Assembly: GCF_030709675.1 (NCBI RefSeq)
Contig: NZ_JAUZQD010000013.1
Location: 62,001 to 126,000 of the forward strand
Reading direction: 5' to 3'
Origin: Symbioplanes lichenis
GTDB taxonomy: Bacteria; Actinomycetota; Actinomycetes; Mycobacteriales; Micromonosporaceae
DNA length: 64,000 bases
Shown: positions 15,902-24,304 of the stretch, in pieces
Numbering within the stretch: the first letter of the stretch is position 1
How the letters are laid out: each line of letters starts with the position of its first letter
Made by a program: the position numbers and the translations under genes
The notes under the pieces: generated by a model
The model's database searches: none
Seen by the model: only the letters and a program-made list of their open reading frames with translations
What the model was told of the DNA's origin: nothing

Positions 15902-17256
15902 CTGCCATCCAGCCGGTCGACGAGGTCCAGCTGCGCATCCGAACCGCCGTGCCGGGGCCTCGCTCCCAGGAGCTCCTCGGTCGTCAGGGCCGGTACGAGT
16001 CGAACGCCCGGACCTATCCGCGGCGCCTGCCGATCGCGGTCCGCCGCGGTTTCGGCCCGTACGTCGAGGACGTCGACGGCAACGTGTTCATCGACTTCCT
16101 CTCCGGCGCCGGTGTCCTGCCCCTCGGGCACACCCACCCCGAGATCGTGGACCGGGTCACCCGGCAGCTGGGTGAGTACGTGCACGGCCTGGATCTGCCG
16201 ACCCCCACCAAGGACGAGTTCGTCGAGGCCACGATGAGCCTGCTCCCGGAGCGGATGCGGGACCGGATGAAAATCCACTTCTGCGGGCCGACCGGCGCGA
16301 ACGCGGTGGAGGCCGCGCTCAAGCTGTGCAAGGGGTTCACCCAGCGCTCGGACGTGATCTCCTTCCAGGGCGGCTTCCACGGCTCCACGAACGGCGCGAT
16401 GGCGGTCACCGGCCTGGTCGGCCCGAAGGCGGCCGTCCCCGGGCGCATGCCCGACGTGCACTTCTTCCCCTACCCGTACTGTCTGCGGTGCCCGCTCTCG
16501 CTGGATCCCGCGACCTGCGAGGTGAACTGCGCGACCTACCTGCGCCGGGCTCTGCTGGACACCCACGGCGGCATCCCGCGCCCCGCCGCGATCCTGCTCG
16601 AGATGGTCCAGGGCGAGGGCGGCGTCATCCCGGCCACCGCGGGATTCGCCCGCGAGGTGGGCCGCCTGGCCAAGGAGCTGGACGTCCCGCTGATCGTGGA
16701 CGAGATCCAGACCGGGTACGGCCGCACCGGCACGTGGTTCGCCTTCGAGCAGTACGACCTGGAGCCGGACGTCGTGCTGCTCTCCAAGGCCGCCGGCGGG
16801 ATCGGCCTGCCGGTGTCCCTGATGCTCTACGACCGCCGGCTGGACGAGTGGCAGCCCGGCGCCCACATCGGCACGTTCCGCGGTCACCAGCTGGCCTTCG
16901 CGGCCGGCATCGCCTCCCTCGAGGTGATGCGGCGTGACAACATTCTGGACAACGTGGCCCGGCAGGGCGAGTACCTGCGCGAGCGGCTGCTGAGCATCAC
17001 CGAGCCGTACGCGGCCGTCGCCGAGGTGCGGGGGCTGGGTCTGATGCTCGGCGTCGAGATCGTCGACGCGCGGACCGGGCAGCCGGATCCGCTCCGGGCG
17101 AGCCGGATCCAGCGGGCGGCGCTGACCCGCGGCCTGATCATCGAGGTCGGTGGCCGATCCGACGCCGTGCTGCGGTTCCTGCCCCCGCTGAACGTCACCC
17201 GGCCGGTGATCGACGCCGCGCTGGCGATCCTGACCACCGCGCTGGCCGAAGCCTGA
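15898..17256 (+). CDS. diaminobutyrate--2-oxoglutarate aminotransferase
   Basis: A 452-residue class-III PLP aminotransferase. FIDFLSGAGVLPLGHTHPEI, MKIHFCGPTGANAVEAALKL, LIVDEIQTGYGRTG and the Schiff-base Lys297 in LLSKAAGGIGLPVSLMLY match the EctB/Dat/PvdH group. These make L-2,4-diaminobutyrate from aspartate semialdehyde and glutamate. It is coupled to the N-hydroxylase by ATGA overlap. No ectA or ectC is present, so this is not an ectoine operon; the diaminobutyrate presumably feeds the N-N pathway or an NRPS module. Other omega-aminotransferase activities are possible. Confidence 0.85.
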   Translation: MTAIQPVDEVQLRIRTAVPGPRSQELLGRQGRYESNARTYPRRLPIAVRRGFGPYVEDVDGNVFIDFLSGAGVLPLGHTHPEIVDRVTRQLGEYVHGLDLPTPTKDEFVEATMSLLPERMRDRMKIHFCGPTGANAVEAALKLCKGFTQRSDVISFQGGFHGSTNGAMAVTGLVGPKAAVPGRMPDVHFFPYPYCLRCPLSLDPATCEVNCATYLRRALLDTHGGIPRPAAILLEMVQGEGGVIPATAGFAREVGRLAKELDVPLIVDEIQTGYGRTGTWFAFEQYDLEPDVVLLSKAAGGIGLPVSLMLYDRRLDEWQPGAHIGTFRGHQLAFAAGIASLEVMRRDNILDNVARQGEYLRERLLSITEPYAAVAEVRGLGLMLGVEIVDARTGQPDPLRASRIQRAALTRGLIIEVGGRSDAVLRFLPPLNVTRPVIDAALAILTTALAEA

Positions 17257-17285
17257 CCCGTCGAGGACCGATCGAGGAGTCGCAG

Positions 17286-17639
17286 ATGCAACACCACTGG
17301 CCGACCGCCGAGCCGCAGTACGAGCCGGACTACAACGTGCTGGCCCGCCGGTTGCCCCGGCTGGCGGACGAGCCCTACGAAGGCGGGGCCTGGGTCGTCG
17401 TCGAACCGGGCACCACCATGTCCGAGCACGTCAATCCCGGGCACGAGACGGAGATCTTCTTCTTCCTCGACGGGGCCGGCGTCATGCGCGTCGAGGACCA
17501 GCACTACCAGGTCGGGCCGGGCGACGTCGTCATCATCCCGCCGGACCACAAGCACTCCCTGACGAACGAGGGCACCTCGCCGCTGCGGTCGCTGGCGCTG
17601 TGGTGGGGAGCCGAGAACGAGAACGAGGAGGGTCGATGA
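17286..17639 (+). CDS. single-domain cupin, candidate split hydrazine-synthetase component
   Basis: A 117-residue cupin with the two conserved motifs: EHVNPGHETEIFFFLDG (His, His and Glu metal ligands before the Gly) and PPDHKHSLTN (second-motif His). In Spb40-type hydrazine synthetases a cupin of this kind is the N-terminal domain of a cupin-MetRS fusion and carries out the zinc-dependent rearrangement that forms the N-N bond. Here it is a separate gene with its own GAGGAG ribosome site, 30 bases after the aminotransferase. A generic cupin isomerase or dioxygenase role cannot be ruled out from sequence alone. Confidence 0.8.
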   Translation: MQHHWPTAEPQYEPDYNVLARRLPRLADEPYEGGAWVVVEPGTTMSEHVNPGHETEIFFFLDGAGVMRVEDQHYQVGPGDVVIIPPDHKHSLTNEGTSPLRSLALWWGAENENEEGR

Positions 17640-18898
17640 CCGTCGCGGCGCCGGTGGGTCTGCTGCCGGAGTTCGACAACCTGTTGCGCCCGGATCTGAT
17701 TGCCGATCCGTACGCTGTCTACGACCGCTGGCGCCCGATCGACCCGGTGCACTGGAACGCGCACCTGGACGCGTGGTTGCTGCTGCGCTACGACGACGTC
17801 CTGAGCCTGCTGAGCGATCATGACCTGTTGTCCTCCGACCGCACGGAGGCGTTCACCGCGCACCTGACGGACGCGGAGCGGGAACGCTTCCGGGCGTTCA
17901 TCTCGGTCCGCAAGCGCATGCTGCTCTACAACGACCCGCCCCGGCACACCGAGTTGCGCAAGCCGGTCCAGCGCGGCATGAGCGTGCGGCTGGTCAACGG
18001 CATGCGCGCGAAGATCCAGGACATCGCCGACGGCCTGGTGGACGACGTCATCGAGCAGGGCGAGATGGACGGCATCCAGGACATCGGGTACCGGCTGCCG
18101 GTCATCGTCAACTCCGAGCTGATCGGCGTGCCGGTGGCCGACCGGGACAAGGTCAAGGACTGGACCGCCGACTTCATCGCGGCCATCAACGCGGGCGGCG
18201 CGAACGTCGGCACCAGCGACCTCGAGCGCGGCCAGAACGCGGTGCTCGCGATGGGCGAGTACTTCCCCGCCCTCGCCCGTCGCAAGCGGGAGAACCCGGC
18301 CGACGATCTGCTGTCCTCGCTGGTGCAGCGCCGGGAGCGGCCACTGAGCGACGAGGACCTGGTGGCCACGTGCATCGTGCTCATGTTCGCCGGTCTGGAG
18401 ACCGCGCTGAACCTGGTGGGCAACGGCCTGCTCGCGCTGCTGCGCCACGAGGACCAGATGCGGCAGCTGCAGGCCGATCCGTCGCTCACCCCCGCGGCGG
18501 TGGAGGAGATCCTGCGGTACGACGGCCCTCTGCACCTGGTGGGCCGCCGGGCGACGCGGACGTTCGAGCTGCACGGCCGCACCATCCGGGCCGAGGACAA
18601 GGTACTGGTCATGCTGGGTGCGGCCAACCGTGACCCGGACATGTTCGCCGACCCCGGCCGGCTGGACATTCACCGCCGTCCCAACCAGCACGTCTCGTTC
18701 AGCCACGGCGTGCACTACTGTCCGGGTGCGGAGCTGTCACGCATCCTGGGGCAGACCGCCTTCGACACCATCCTGCGGCGGCTGCCCGACCTGCGCCTCG
18801 GCGACGGCGAGCTGGAGTACCAGCCGAACCTCTCGTTCCGGGGACTGCGGACCCTGCCGTTGAGCTTCTCGCCCGGCCGCCGGCTGGCGGACCGGTGA
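17636..18898 (+). CDS. cytochrome P450
   Basis: A 420-residue soluble bacterial P450. I-helix MFAGLETALNL, in which the usual AGxxT(T) proton-relay pattern reads AGLETA; ExxR in EEILRYDGP; and the heme loop SHGVHYCPGAE with axial Cys362. The ATG overlaps the cupin stop. It probably oxidises the N-N intermediate or the aminoacyl building block of the pathway. Redox partners are not encoded nearby. The loop reads FSHGVHYC rather than FGxGxHxC, a tolerated variation in actinomycete P450s. Confidence 0.93.
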   Translation: MTVAAPVGLLPEFDNLLRPDLIADPYAVYDRWRPIDPVHWNAHLDAWLLLRYDDVLSLLSDHDLLSSDRTEAFTAHLTDAERERFRAFISVRKRMLLYNDPPRHTELRKPVQRGMSVRLVNGMRAKIQDIADGLVDDVIEQGEMDGIQDIGYRLPVIVNSELIGVPVADRDKVKDWTADFIAAINAGGANVGTSDLERGQNAVLAMGEYFPALARRKRENPADDLLSSLVQRRERPLSDEDLVATCIVLMFAGLETALNLVGNGLLALLRHEDQMRQLQADPSLTPAAVEEILRYDGPLHLVGRRATRTFELHGRTIRAEDKVLVMLGAANRDPDMFADPGRLDIHRRPNQHVSFSHGVHYCPGAELSRILGQTAFDTILRRLPDLRLGDGELEYQPNLSFRGLRTLPLSFSPGRRLADR

Positions 18899-20031
18899 CG
18901 ACCACGGCCGACGTCGTCGTGATCGGCGCCGGGGTGATCGGGGCGAGCATCGCCCACCACCTCGCCGTGTCCGGGGCGCGGGTGATCGTCCTCGAACGAG
19001 GGGCGATCGCCGCGTCCGGCGCGACGGTCAGCTCCGCCGGCCAGATCCGCTTGTACCATCCCGATCCGGCCGACGCGGAGCTGGCCGCGCACAGCCTGCC
19101 GACCTTCCGGCGGTGGGCGGACGTGGTGGGCGGCACCTGCGGCTTCCGGCCGACCGGATTCGTGTTCCTCGGCCGTCCCGGCTCCGCGGCGCCGACGGCT
19201 GCCGTGGTGGCCGCCCTGAGCCGCCGGGGGATCGACATCCGGGTCCTTCCCGTGGATCGGTGCCGCGAGTTGTACCCGGGGCTGCACCTCGGCGACGAGG
19301 ACGTCGTCGCGTACGAACCGGCGGGCGGGTACGCCGATCCCGGGCTGACGATTCGCAGTCTGCTGACAGCGGCGCAGCGCCACGGCGCCGTCGTCTGGGC
19401 CGACGACCCGGCGCACGCGCTCGTCCGCCGGGGCAGTGCGGTGGCCGGGGTCCGGTCCGCGACCGGGGAGATCCACGCCGGGCAGGTCGTCGTCGCGAAC
19501 GGCACGGGGGCGGCGCCCCTGCTGGCCGGCGCGGCGGTGCCCCACGCCCTGGTGGCCAGGACGGTGGGATGGTGCCTGGTCGACACCGCCGCCGCGCCGC
19601 GGGAGCCCGGCGCGCTGCCGGTCACCATCGACGACGGGGCCGGCACCTACTTCCGGCCGGACGGTTCCGGCCGGCTGCTGGTCCGGGCCGTTCTCGACGG
19701 GGCCACCGTCGCGCCCGGGGTGGACACCGTGCCCCGAGAGGTCGTCGCCGCTTCCCTCGGGCGAGCCGTCCGGCGGGTGCCTGCCCTCCGGGACGCGCCC
19801 CTGGTGACCACCCGCGTCGAGCGGGAGGCGTACACGCCGGACGAACGGCCGATGATCGGGCCGGTGGCGCAGGCTCCCGGTCTCTACGTGGCGACGGGTT
19901 TCAGCGGCGGCGGCTTCAAGGCCGCGCCGGCGGTCGGCGAGTTCGTGGCGGCCGAGCTGCTGCGGGGCGAGATCCGCGACGAGCTCTCCCGGTATCGGCC
20001 CGGCCGGCTCCTTTCCGCGGCCCGGCTGTGA
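18895..20031 (+). CDS. FAD-dependent amine/amino-acid oxidase (DAO/glycine-oxidase family)
   Basis: A 378-residue DAO-family flavoenzyme with N-terminal dinucleotide motif VVVIGAGVIGASIAHHL and C-terminal FAD-binding GLYVATGFSGGGFKAAPAVGEF. In the s56-p1 hydrazine pathway an enzyme of this family (Spb37) oxidatively cleaves the lysine-glycine hydrazine to release hydrazinoacetate, so an equivalent C-N cleavage or hydrazine-to-hydrazone oxidation is a good inference here. GTG start overlapping the P450 stop. It could instead be a sarcosine-, glycine- or D-amino-acid-oxidase-like enzyme. Confidence 0.85.
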   Translation: MTTTADVVVIGAGVIGASIAHHLAVSGARVIVLERGAIAASGATVSSAGQIRLYHPDPADAELAAHSLPTFRRWADVVGGTCGFRPTGFVFLGRPGSAAPTAAVVAALSRRGIDIRVLPVDRCRELYPGLHLGDEDVVAYEPAGGYADPGLTIRSLLTAAQRHGAVVWADDPAHALVRRGSAVAGVRSATGEIHAGQVVVANGTGAAPLLAGAAVPHALVARTVGWCLVDTAAAPREPGALPVTIDDGAGTYFRPDGSGRLLVRAVLDGATVAPGVDTVPREVVAASLGRAVRRVPALRDAPLVTTRVEREAYTPDERPMIGPVAQAPGLYVATGFSGGGFKAAPAVGEFVAAELLRGEIRDELSRYRPGRLLSAARL

Positions 20032-20065
20032 ATTCGCCCGGCCTCTCGCTCACAGGAGACGACCC

Positions 20066-20773
20066 ATGATGTTTCGCCACATCGAGCAATTGCTGGCCGC
20101 GCCGCGAGCGCTGACCGGAGCGGTACGCGACGGGCTCGGCCGGATGCGGGAGGACATCCAGGTCGTCCGGGAGAAGGACCCGGCCGTCAACTCCAGCACC
20201 GAGGTCCTGCTCTACCCGCACATCCATGCCCTGTGGCTGCACCGCGTCGCTCATCTGACCTACCGGCACGGCCACCGGACGTCCGCGCGCGCCATCGCCT
20301 TGTTCGGCCGGTTCGTGTCCGGCGGCATCGACATCCATCCGGGCGCCCGGATCGGGCGGCGGTTCTTCATCGACCACGGCGCCGGGGTCGTCATCGGCGA
20401 ACACGTCGAGATCGGCGAGGACGTCATGCTCTACCACCTCGTGACGCTGGGGTCGGTCGGCTGGTGGCACGACATCGCGCGTGGCCCGGACGTCAAGCGG
20501 CACCCGACCATCGGCGACAGCGTGGTGCTCGGCACGGCGGCCACGGTGCTGGGCGCGGTCACGATCGGCGCGGGCAGCCGGGTGGGCGCTCACGCTGTCG
20601 TACTCACCACGCTGGAGCCGGGTTCACGTGTTCCCACCGGGCACGTCGTCCGCGACCAGCCCCCGGCCGACCCGGCCGAGACGCCGCAGCAGCCGGTCAA
20701 CGGCCGCCATCCCCACCTCCCCGCTTCCCCGCCCAGCCTGATCAAGATCGCAAGGAGCAAGGACAATGGCTGA
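20066..20773 (+). CDS. serine O-acetyltransferase-like (left-handed beta-helix) protein
   Basis: A 235-residue CysE/EpsC-type acyltransferase. The N-terminal helical part includes EKDPAVNSSTEVLLYPHIHALWLHRVAH, followed by hexapeptide repeats GIDIHPGARIGRRFFIDHGAGVVIGEHVEIGEDVMLYHLVTLG and HPTIGDSVVLGTAATVLGAVTIGAGSRVGAHAVV. The family acetylates L-serine with acetyl-CoA. Inside a biosynthetic operon it may supply O-acetylserine or acetylate another hydroxy-amino acid or hydroxylamine. The C-terminal tail (about 205-235) is Pro-rich and longer than in small EpsC-type enzymes. It overlaps the MetRS-like gene by 8 bases. Confidence 0.88.
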   Translation: MMFRHIEQLLAAPRALTGAVRDGLGRMREDIQVVREKDPAVNSSTEVLLYPHIHALWLHRVAHLTYRHGHRTSARAIALFGRFVSGGIDIHPGARIGRRFFIDHGAGVVIGEHVEIGEDVMLYHLVTLGSVGWWHDIARGPDVKRHPTIGDSVVLGTAATVLGAVTIGAGSRVGAHAVVLTTLEPGSRVPTGHVVRDQPPADPAETPQQPVNGRHPHLPASPPSLIKIARSKDNG

Positions 20774-22406
20774 CTCCTCCGGGCACGTCCTGGTCACGTG
20801 CGCTCCACCCAATCCGAACGGCGATCTGCACCTCGGTCATCTGTCCGGGCCGTTCCTCGGCGCCGATGTGCTGCGCCGTCACCTGGCGTCCCGGGGGGTG
20901 CGGACGAGCTACGTCAGCTACACCGACGACCACTCCTGCTACGTCCCGCGCCGGGCCGCCGAGCTCCGCTGGACGGCGAGGGAGACGGCGTTCCGCTTCA
21001 CCCGGCGGATCGAACAGACGCTCGCGCTCGCGGGCATGTCGCCCGACTACTACTCACATCCGCATCGTGAACCCCGCCACGACGCCACGGTGCAGCGGGA
21101 GTTCCTGCGGCTCCGGGAGCGCGGCGCCGTGGTGGAACGGACCATGCCGACGCCGTACTGCCAGGTGTGCGAGCGGTTCGTCTACGAGGCGTACCTCCGG
21201 GGGCAGTGCCGGTTCTGCGACTCGCCCTGCGACGGCACCTACTGCGAGGAGTGCGGCTATCCCCAGGACCCCGACGGCGTACGGGAGGGCAAGTGCATCA
21301 CCTGCGGCACCGAGCCGGTGTGGCGGGACAGCCGTCGCCTGGTGGTGCCGCTGAACGAGTTCGCCGACCGGCTGGCCCGCCTCTACGAGAGCGCGGCCTG
21401 GTCCCGGCGCGTCCTCGACTACTGCGAGAAGCTGCTGGCCATGGGGCTTCCCGACGTGCCCGTCAGCCGGGTCGACGGGTACGGCATCGCGGTGCCGCTG
21501 GCCGGCTGGGAGGGGCACGTCCTCGACACCTGGTTCAGCGGGATCTTCGGATACATCGCGGCCACGGACGGGCACCAGGAGGCGCTCGGCCATCCGGACG
21601 GCGGGTCGCGGATCTGGTCGGATCCCGGCACCACCCTCGTCAACTTCATCGGGTTCGACTGCAGCTTCTCGCACGCGGTGCTGTGGCCCGCCCTGCTCCT
21701 CGCCCTCGACCGGCCCGTTCTCCCCGGGCACATCGTCAGCAACGAGTTCTACTATCTCGAGGGCGAGAAGTTCTCCACCAGCCGTGGACATGCGATCTGG
21801 GGCGCCGACTTCCTCAACGAGATGCCCGCCGACGCGGTGCGTTTCCACCTCTGCCTCACCCGGCCGGAGACCGAACGGACCAACTTCCGGCGTACCGACT
21901 TCGTCCGTACCCGGCGGGAGATCCTCGCCGGACTGGACGACTGGGCCGGCGGCGTCGTGGAGTTGCTGGCCGCCACCTCCGGGTCGGTCGTGCCGGACGT
22001 CGCACCCGCCGATCATCCGAGCGCCCTGCGCGGGCTGGCCGACCACCTCCGTACGGAGACGGAACGCGCGCTGGATCCCGCCCAGTTCTCGCCGCGCCGG
22101 GCCGCCGCCGCGGTTGCCCGGACCGTCGAGGAGGCCGGTGCCGGCATCCGCTCCCTCCGGGCCGGCGGATCCGGCGACCCGACCGGGACGGCCCGCGCCC
22201 TGGCCGCGCACGCGGAGCTGCTCGCGACGCTCGCGTCCGTGTCGGCGCCGCTGCTGCCGGTCTGGGCGGGGAATCTGCAACGGCGGTGGGGGCTCGCGGA
22301 GGTGGCGGCGCACGACACGCCGAGGTGGCCGGAGACGGGTGCCCGGCTGATGCCGGCGGGGAGCCCGATCCCGGGGGTCTACGAGCCGGCGTTCGGACGG
22401 CCGTGA
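20766..22406 (+). CDS. free-standing methionyl-tRNA-synthetase-like protein, candidate hydrazine-synthetase component
   Basis: A 546-residue class-I synthetase paralogue. HIGH-type HLGH at 22-25 in PNPNGDLHLGHLSG; KFSTS at about 335-339 in EGEKFSTSRG in place of KMSKS; and a connective insert with four CxxC pairs (CQVC, CRFC, CEEC, CITC) for two zinc sites. The anticodon-binding part is short and divergent, so it is unlikely to be the housekeeping MetRS. In Spb40-type hydrazine synthetases the MetRS-like domain activates an amino acid (such as Gly or Glu) and esterifies it to the hydroxylamine, after which the cupin rearranges the ester to a hydrazine. Its place in an operon with N-hydroxylase, cupin and DAO-type oxidase supports this role. 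Confidence 0.88.
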   Translation: MADSSGHVLVTCAPPNPNGDLHLGHLSGPFLGADVLRRHLASRGVRTSYVSYTDDHSCYVPRRAAELRWTARETAFRFTRRIEQTLALAGMSPDYYSHPHREPRHDATVQREFLRLRERGAVVERTMPTPYCQVCERFVYEAYLRGQCRFCDSPCDGTYCEECGYPQDPDGVREGKCITCGTEPVWRDSRRLVVPLNEFADRLARLYESAAWSRRVLDYCEKLLAMGLPDVPVSRVDGYGIAVPLAGWEGHVLDTWFSGIFGYIAATDGHQEALGHPDGGSRIWSDPGTTLVNFIGFDCSFSHAVLWPALLLALDRPVLPGHIVSNEFYYLEGEKFSTSRGHAIWGADFLNEMPADAVRFHLCLTRPETERTNFRRTDFVRTRREILAGLDDWAGGVVELLAATSGSVVPDVAPADHPSALRGLADHLRTETERALDPAQFSPRRAAAAVARTVEEAGAGIRSLRAGGSGDPTGTARALAAHAELLATLASVSAPLLPVWAGNLQRRWGLAEVAAHDTPRWPETGARLMPAGSPIPGVYEPAFGRP

Positions 22407-23542
22407 GACTGCGGTCGGCGGTCACGCTGACCTCAGTCGTCGTCGGGGTGGGCGTGCTCTTCCTGCCCGCCTACGCCCGGGCCGGGCTCGGCGGCGCCGC
22501 CCCGATCGCGTGGCTCTACCAGCTGATCTGCGGCGGCTTCCTGGTCGCCGCGCTCGCTCTCGCACGCCGTGCCGACGGCGCCGGCGGGACGATGGCCGAC
22601 CGGGCCGGAACCGTCTTCGGGCCCGGCGCGGGACGGGCGGTGCGGTGGTGGTATCTGGTCGGCGTCAGCGTGGGACAGGGGGTTGTCGCGGTCATGGGCG
22701 GGTGGTTCACCGCGGTGGCGATCGACCGCCTCGCCGTCTGGCCGGCCGCCGCCGGACTGGTTCTGGTGGCCGGCGCCGCGGTGGCAGCCGCCGGTCGGTC
22801 GGTAGCGGTGCCGGCGCCGCTGATGCTGGCGCTGACCGTGCTCGCCGGCCTTCTCGTCGCCGGCCTGCTACCGGTGCCGGAGGCGGCCGGCTTGGCGTCC
22901 GGCGGGCTCGCCGGCATCGGGGCGGCGACCTTCATGCTGCTGTTCGCCTTCGTCGGCTGGGAGGCCACCATCCGTCTGGTGCAGCCCGCTGCCGCGTCGC
23001 GGACGGGCACGATCGCCGGCGTCGTCCTGGTGGCCGTCGTGTACCTCGTCGCCGCGCTGGCGGCCCGCGCGGGCGACAGCGCGGCCACGCCGGGGTGGAG
23101 CACCAGGGCCGGCGCGGCGCTGGCCGCGATCATCTGCACGGTGGCGCTCAACCGCAATCTCGTCACGGTGGCCGGACTGGGCGCTGCCTTGTTCCCGCGG
23201 ACCGGCACGGCGCGCGGCCGATCGGCGGTGACGGCCGGTGCCGCCGGAGTGGCGGGCATCGCCCTGGCCCTGATCGCCCAGGATCGGGTGACCGCCGTCG
23301 GCGTGCTGGCCGTGCCCAACGCGATGGCCTTGGCCGTCTTCCTTGTCGCAGCGCTGTCCGTGGTGCGGACCGGCCCGGCTCCGGCCCGGGGCTGCGCCGT
23401 CGTCGCGGTGCTCGGGTACGGCGCTCTCGTACCGTTCGGCTGGCCCGCTGTCCTGGTGCCGTTGACATTGCTCGTGGCTGTCGCCGCCGCCGCGCGGATC
23501 CGGGCCGGGCGGCCCCGGGCATCCACTCTGGACGACCACTGA
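22403..23542 (+). CDS. APC-superfamily amino-acid/metabolite transporter
   Basis: A 379-residue integral membrane protein with about 10-11 hydrophobic helices. The start MRLRSAVTLTSVVVGVGVLFLP resembles the first helix of the amino-acid/polyamine/organocation family with its glycine-rich unwound segment. FVGWEATIRLVQPAA corresponds to the FxGWE segment also seen in the larger permease at 26096-27385. GTG start overlapping the MetRS-like stop. It probably exports the pathway product or imports a precursor; export for self-protection is plausible given the operon. Confidence 0.8.
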   Translation: MRLRSAVTLTSVVVGVGVLFLPAYARAGLGGAAPIAWLYQLICGGFLVAALALARRADGAGGTMADRAGTVFGPGAGRAVRWWYLVGVSVGQGVVAVMGGWFTAVAIDRLAVWPAAAGLVLVAGAAVAAAGRSVAVPAPLMLALTVLAGLLVAGLLPVPEAAGLASGGLAGIGAATFMLLFAFVGWEATIRLVQPAAASRTGTIAGVVLVAVVYLVAALAARAGDSAATPGWSTRAGAALAAIICTVALNRNLVTVAGLGAALFPRTGTARGRSAVTAGAAGVAGIALALIAQDRVTAVGVLAVPNAMALAVFLVAALSVVRTGPAPARGCAVVAVLGYGALVPFGWPAVLVPLTLLVAVAAAARIRAGRPRASTLDDH

Positions 23543-23555
23543 CAAGGAGATCGAC

Positions 23556-24296
23556 GTGCCACTGATCACCCGAGGATCGCTGGATCGGTTCACCGCGTCC
23601 GCCACCGACCCGGCCGTCCGTGAGCAGGGGCTCGACGGAGCCCACGCCTTCTCGGTGTTCCGGGAGGTGACGCGCCGGCTGCAGCCCGTGCGGCTCGAGC
23701 TCGCCCGGTCGGCCGGTGTGCGGTCGCTGCGTCTGAGCGGGCTGGAGCTGCGGCCGGAGAGCCGGGTCATGCTGCGGGGAGTCGCCGACGCGGACCGCCC
23801 CGTCCATCTCGTGGGCTGGTGGTGGGACCTGGCGGGCGGAGGACCCACCGTGGTCCCGGCGCCCGGGGAAGCCAAGGACTGGGCGCTGCGTCTCGACGGC
23901 GACGGTGTCCGGCGCCTGTCGCACCCGGTTCGCCTGGCCGATCCGGGGCGGGCGGTCACCGGTGGTCTGACGGTCCGGTTGATCCCCTGGCAGGCCGAGC
24001 CCGGCACGGATCCGGAGGCGCTCGTCGCCGAGGTGGCCGAGGCCATGCGGCACACCACCCTGGCCGGTGCGCTGGACATGCTCGGGGAGGCCTCCCGCGT
24101 CACCATGTCCACCGTGATCGCGGTCCGGCAGGCGGCCTCGGCCCTGGGGCCGGAGATCGCGCCGGTACTGCGGGCTCTGTGCCGCGACTACATCGACCTC
24201 TTCGAGGGCTTCTATCCGGCGGCAGAGCCGGACACGGCGATGGAGCGTCACGAGGGCTACCAGAGTGTCGTCACACTGCGCGTGTCGGCGGAATAG
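23556..24296 (+). CDS. hypothetical protein of the N-N operon
   Basis: A 246-residue soluble protein that I do not recognise. GTG start preceded by AAGGAG. Notable stretches are LRLSGLELRPESRVMLRGV, the aromatic VHLVGWWWDLAGG, TVVPAPGEAKDWALRLDGDG, and a helical second half (EVAEAMRHTTLAGALDMLG, MSTVIAVRQAASALGPEIAPVLRALC). No signal peptide or membrane segment. The layout (beta-rich first half, helical second half) is all that can be said. It lies 13 bases after the transporter and 8 before the DapF-like gene, so a role in the pathway is likely. Confidence 0.75.
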   Translation: MPLITRGSLDRFTASATDPAVREQGLDGAHAFSVFREVTRRLQPVRLELARSAGVRSLRLSGLELRPESRVMLRGVADADRPVHLVGWWWDLAGGGPTVVPAPGEAKDWALRLDGDGVRRLSHPVRLADPGRAVTGGLTVRLIPWQAEPGTDPEALVAEVAEAMRHTTLAGALDMLGEASRVTMSTVIAVRQAASALGPEIAPVLRALCRDYIDLFEGFYPAAEPDTAMERHEGYQSVVTLRVSAE

Positions 24297-24304
24297 CGCG
24301 CGGC

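Noticed and set aside
15898..17256. Ectoine biosynthesis gene ectB
   Set aside because: No ectA or ectC neighbours; gene overlaps the N-hydroxylase.
20766..22406. Housekeeping methionyl-tRNA synthetase
   Set aside because: Embedded in a biosynthetic operon with altered KMSKS and a short, divergent C-terminal part; a definitive answer needs the rest of the genome.
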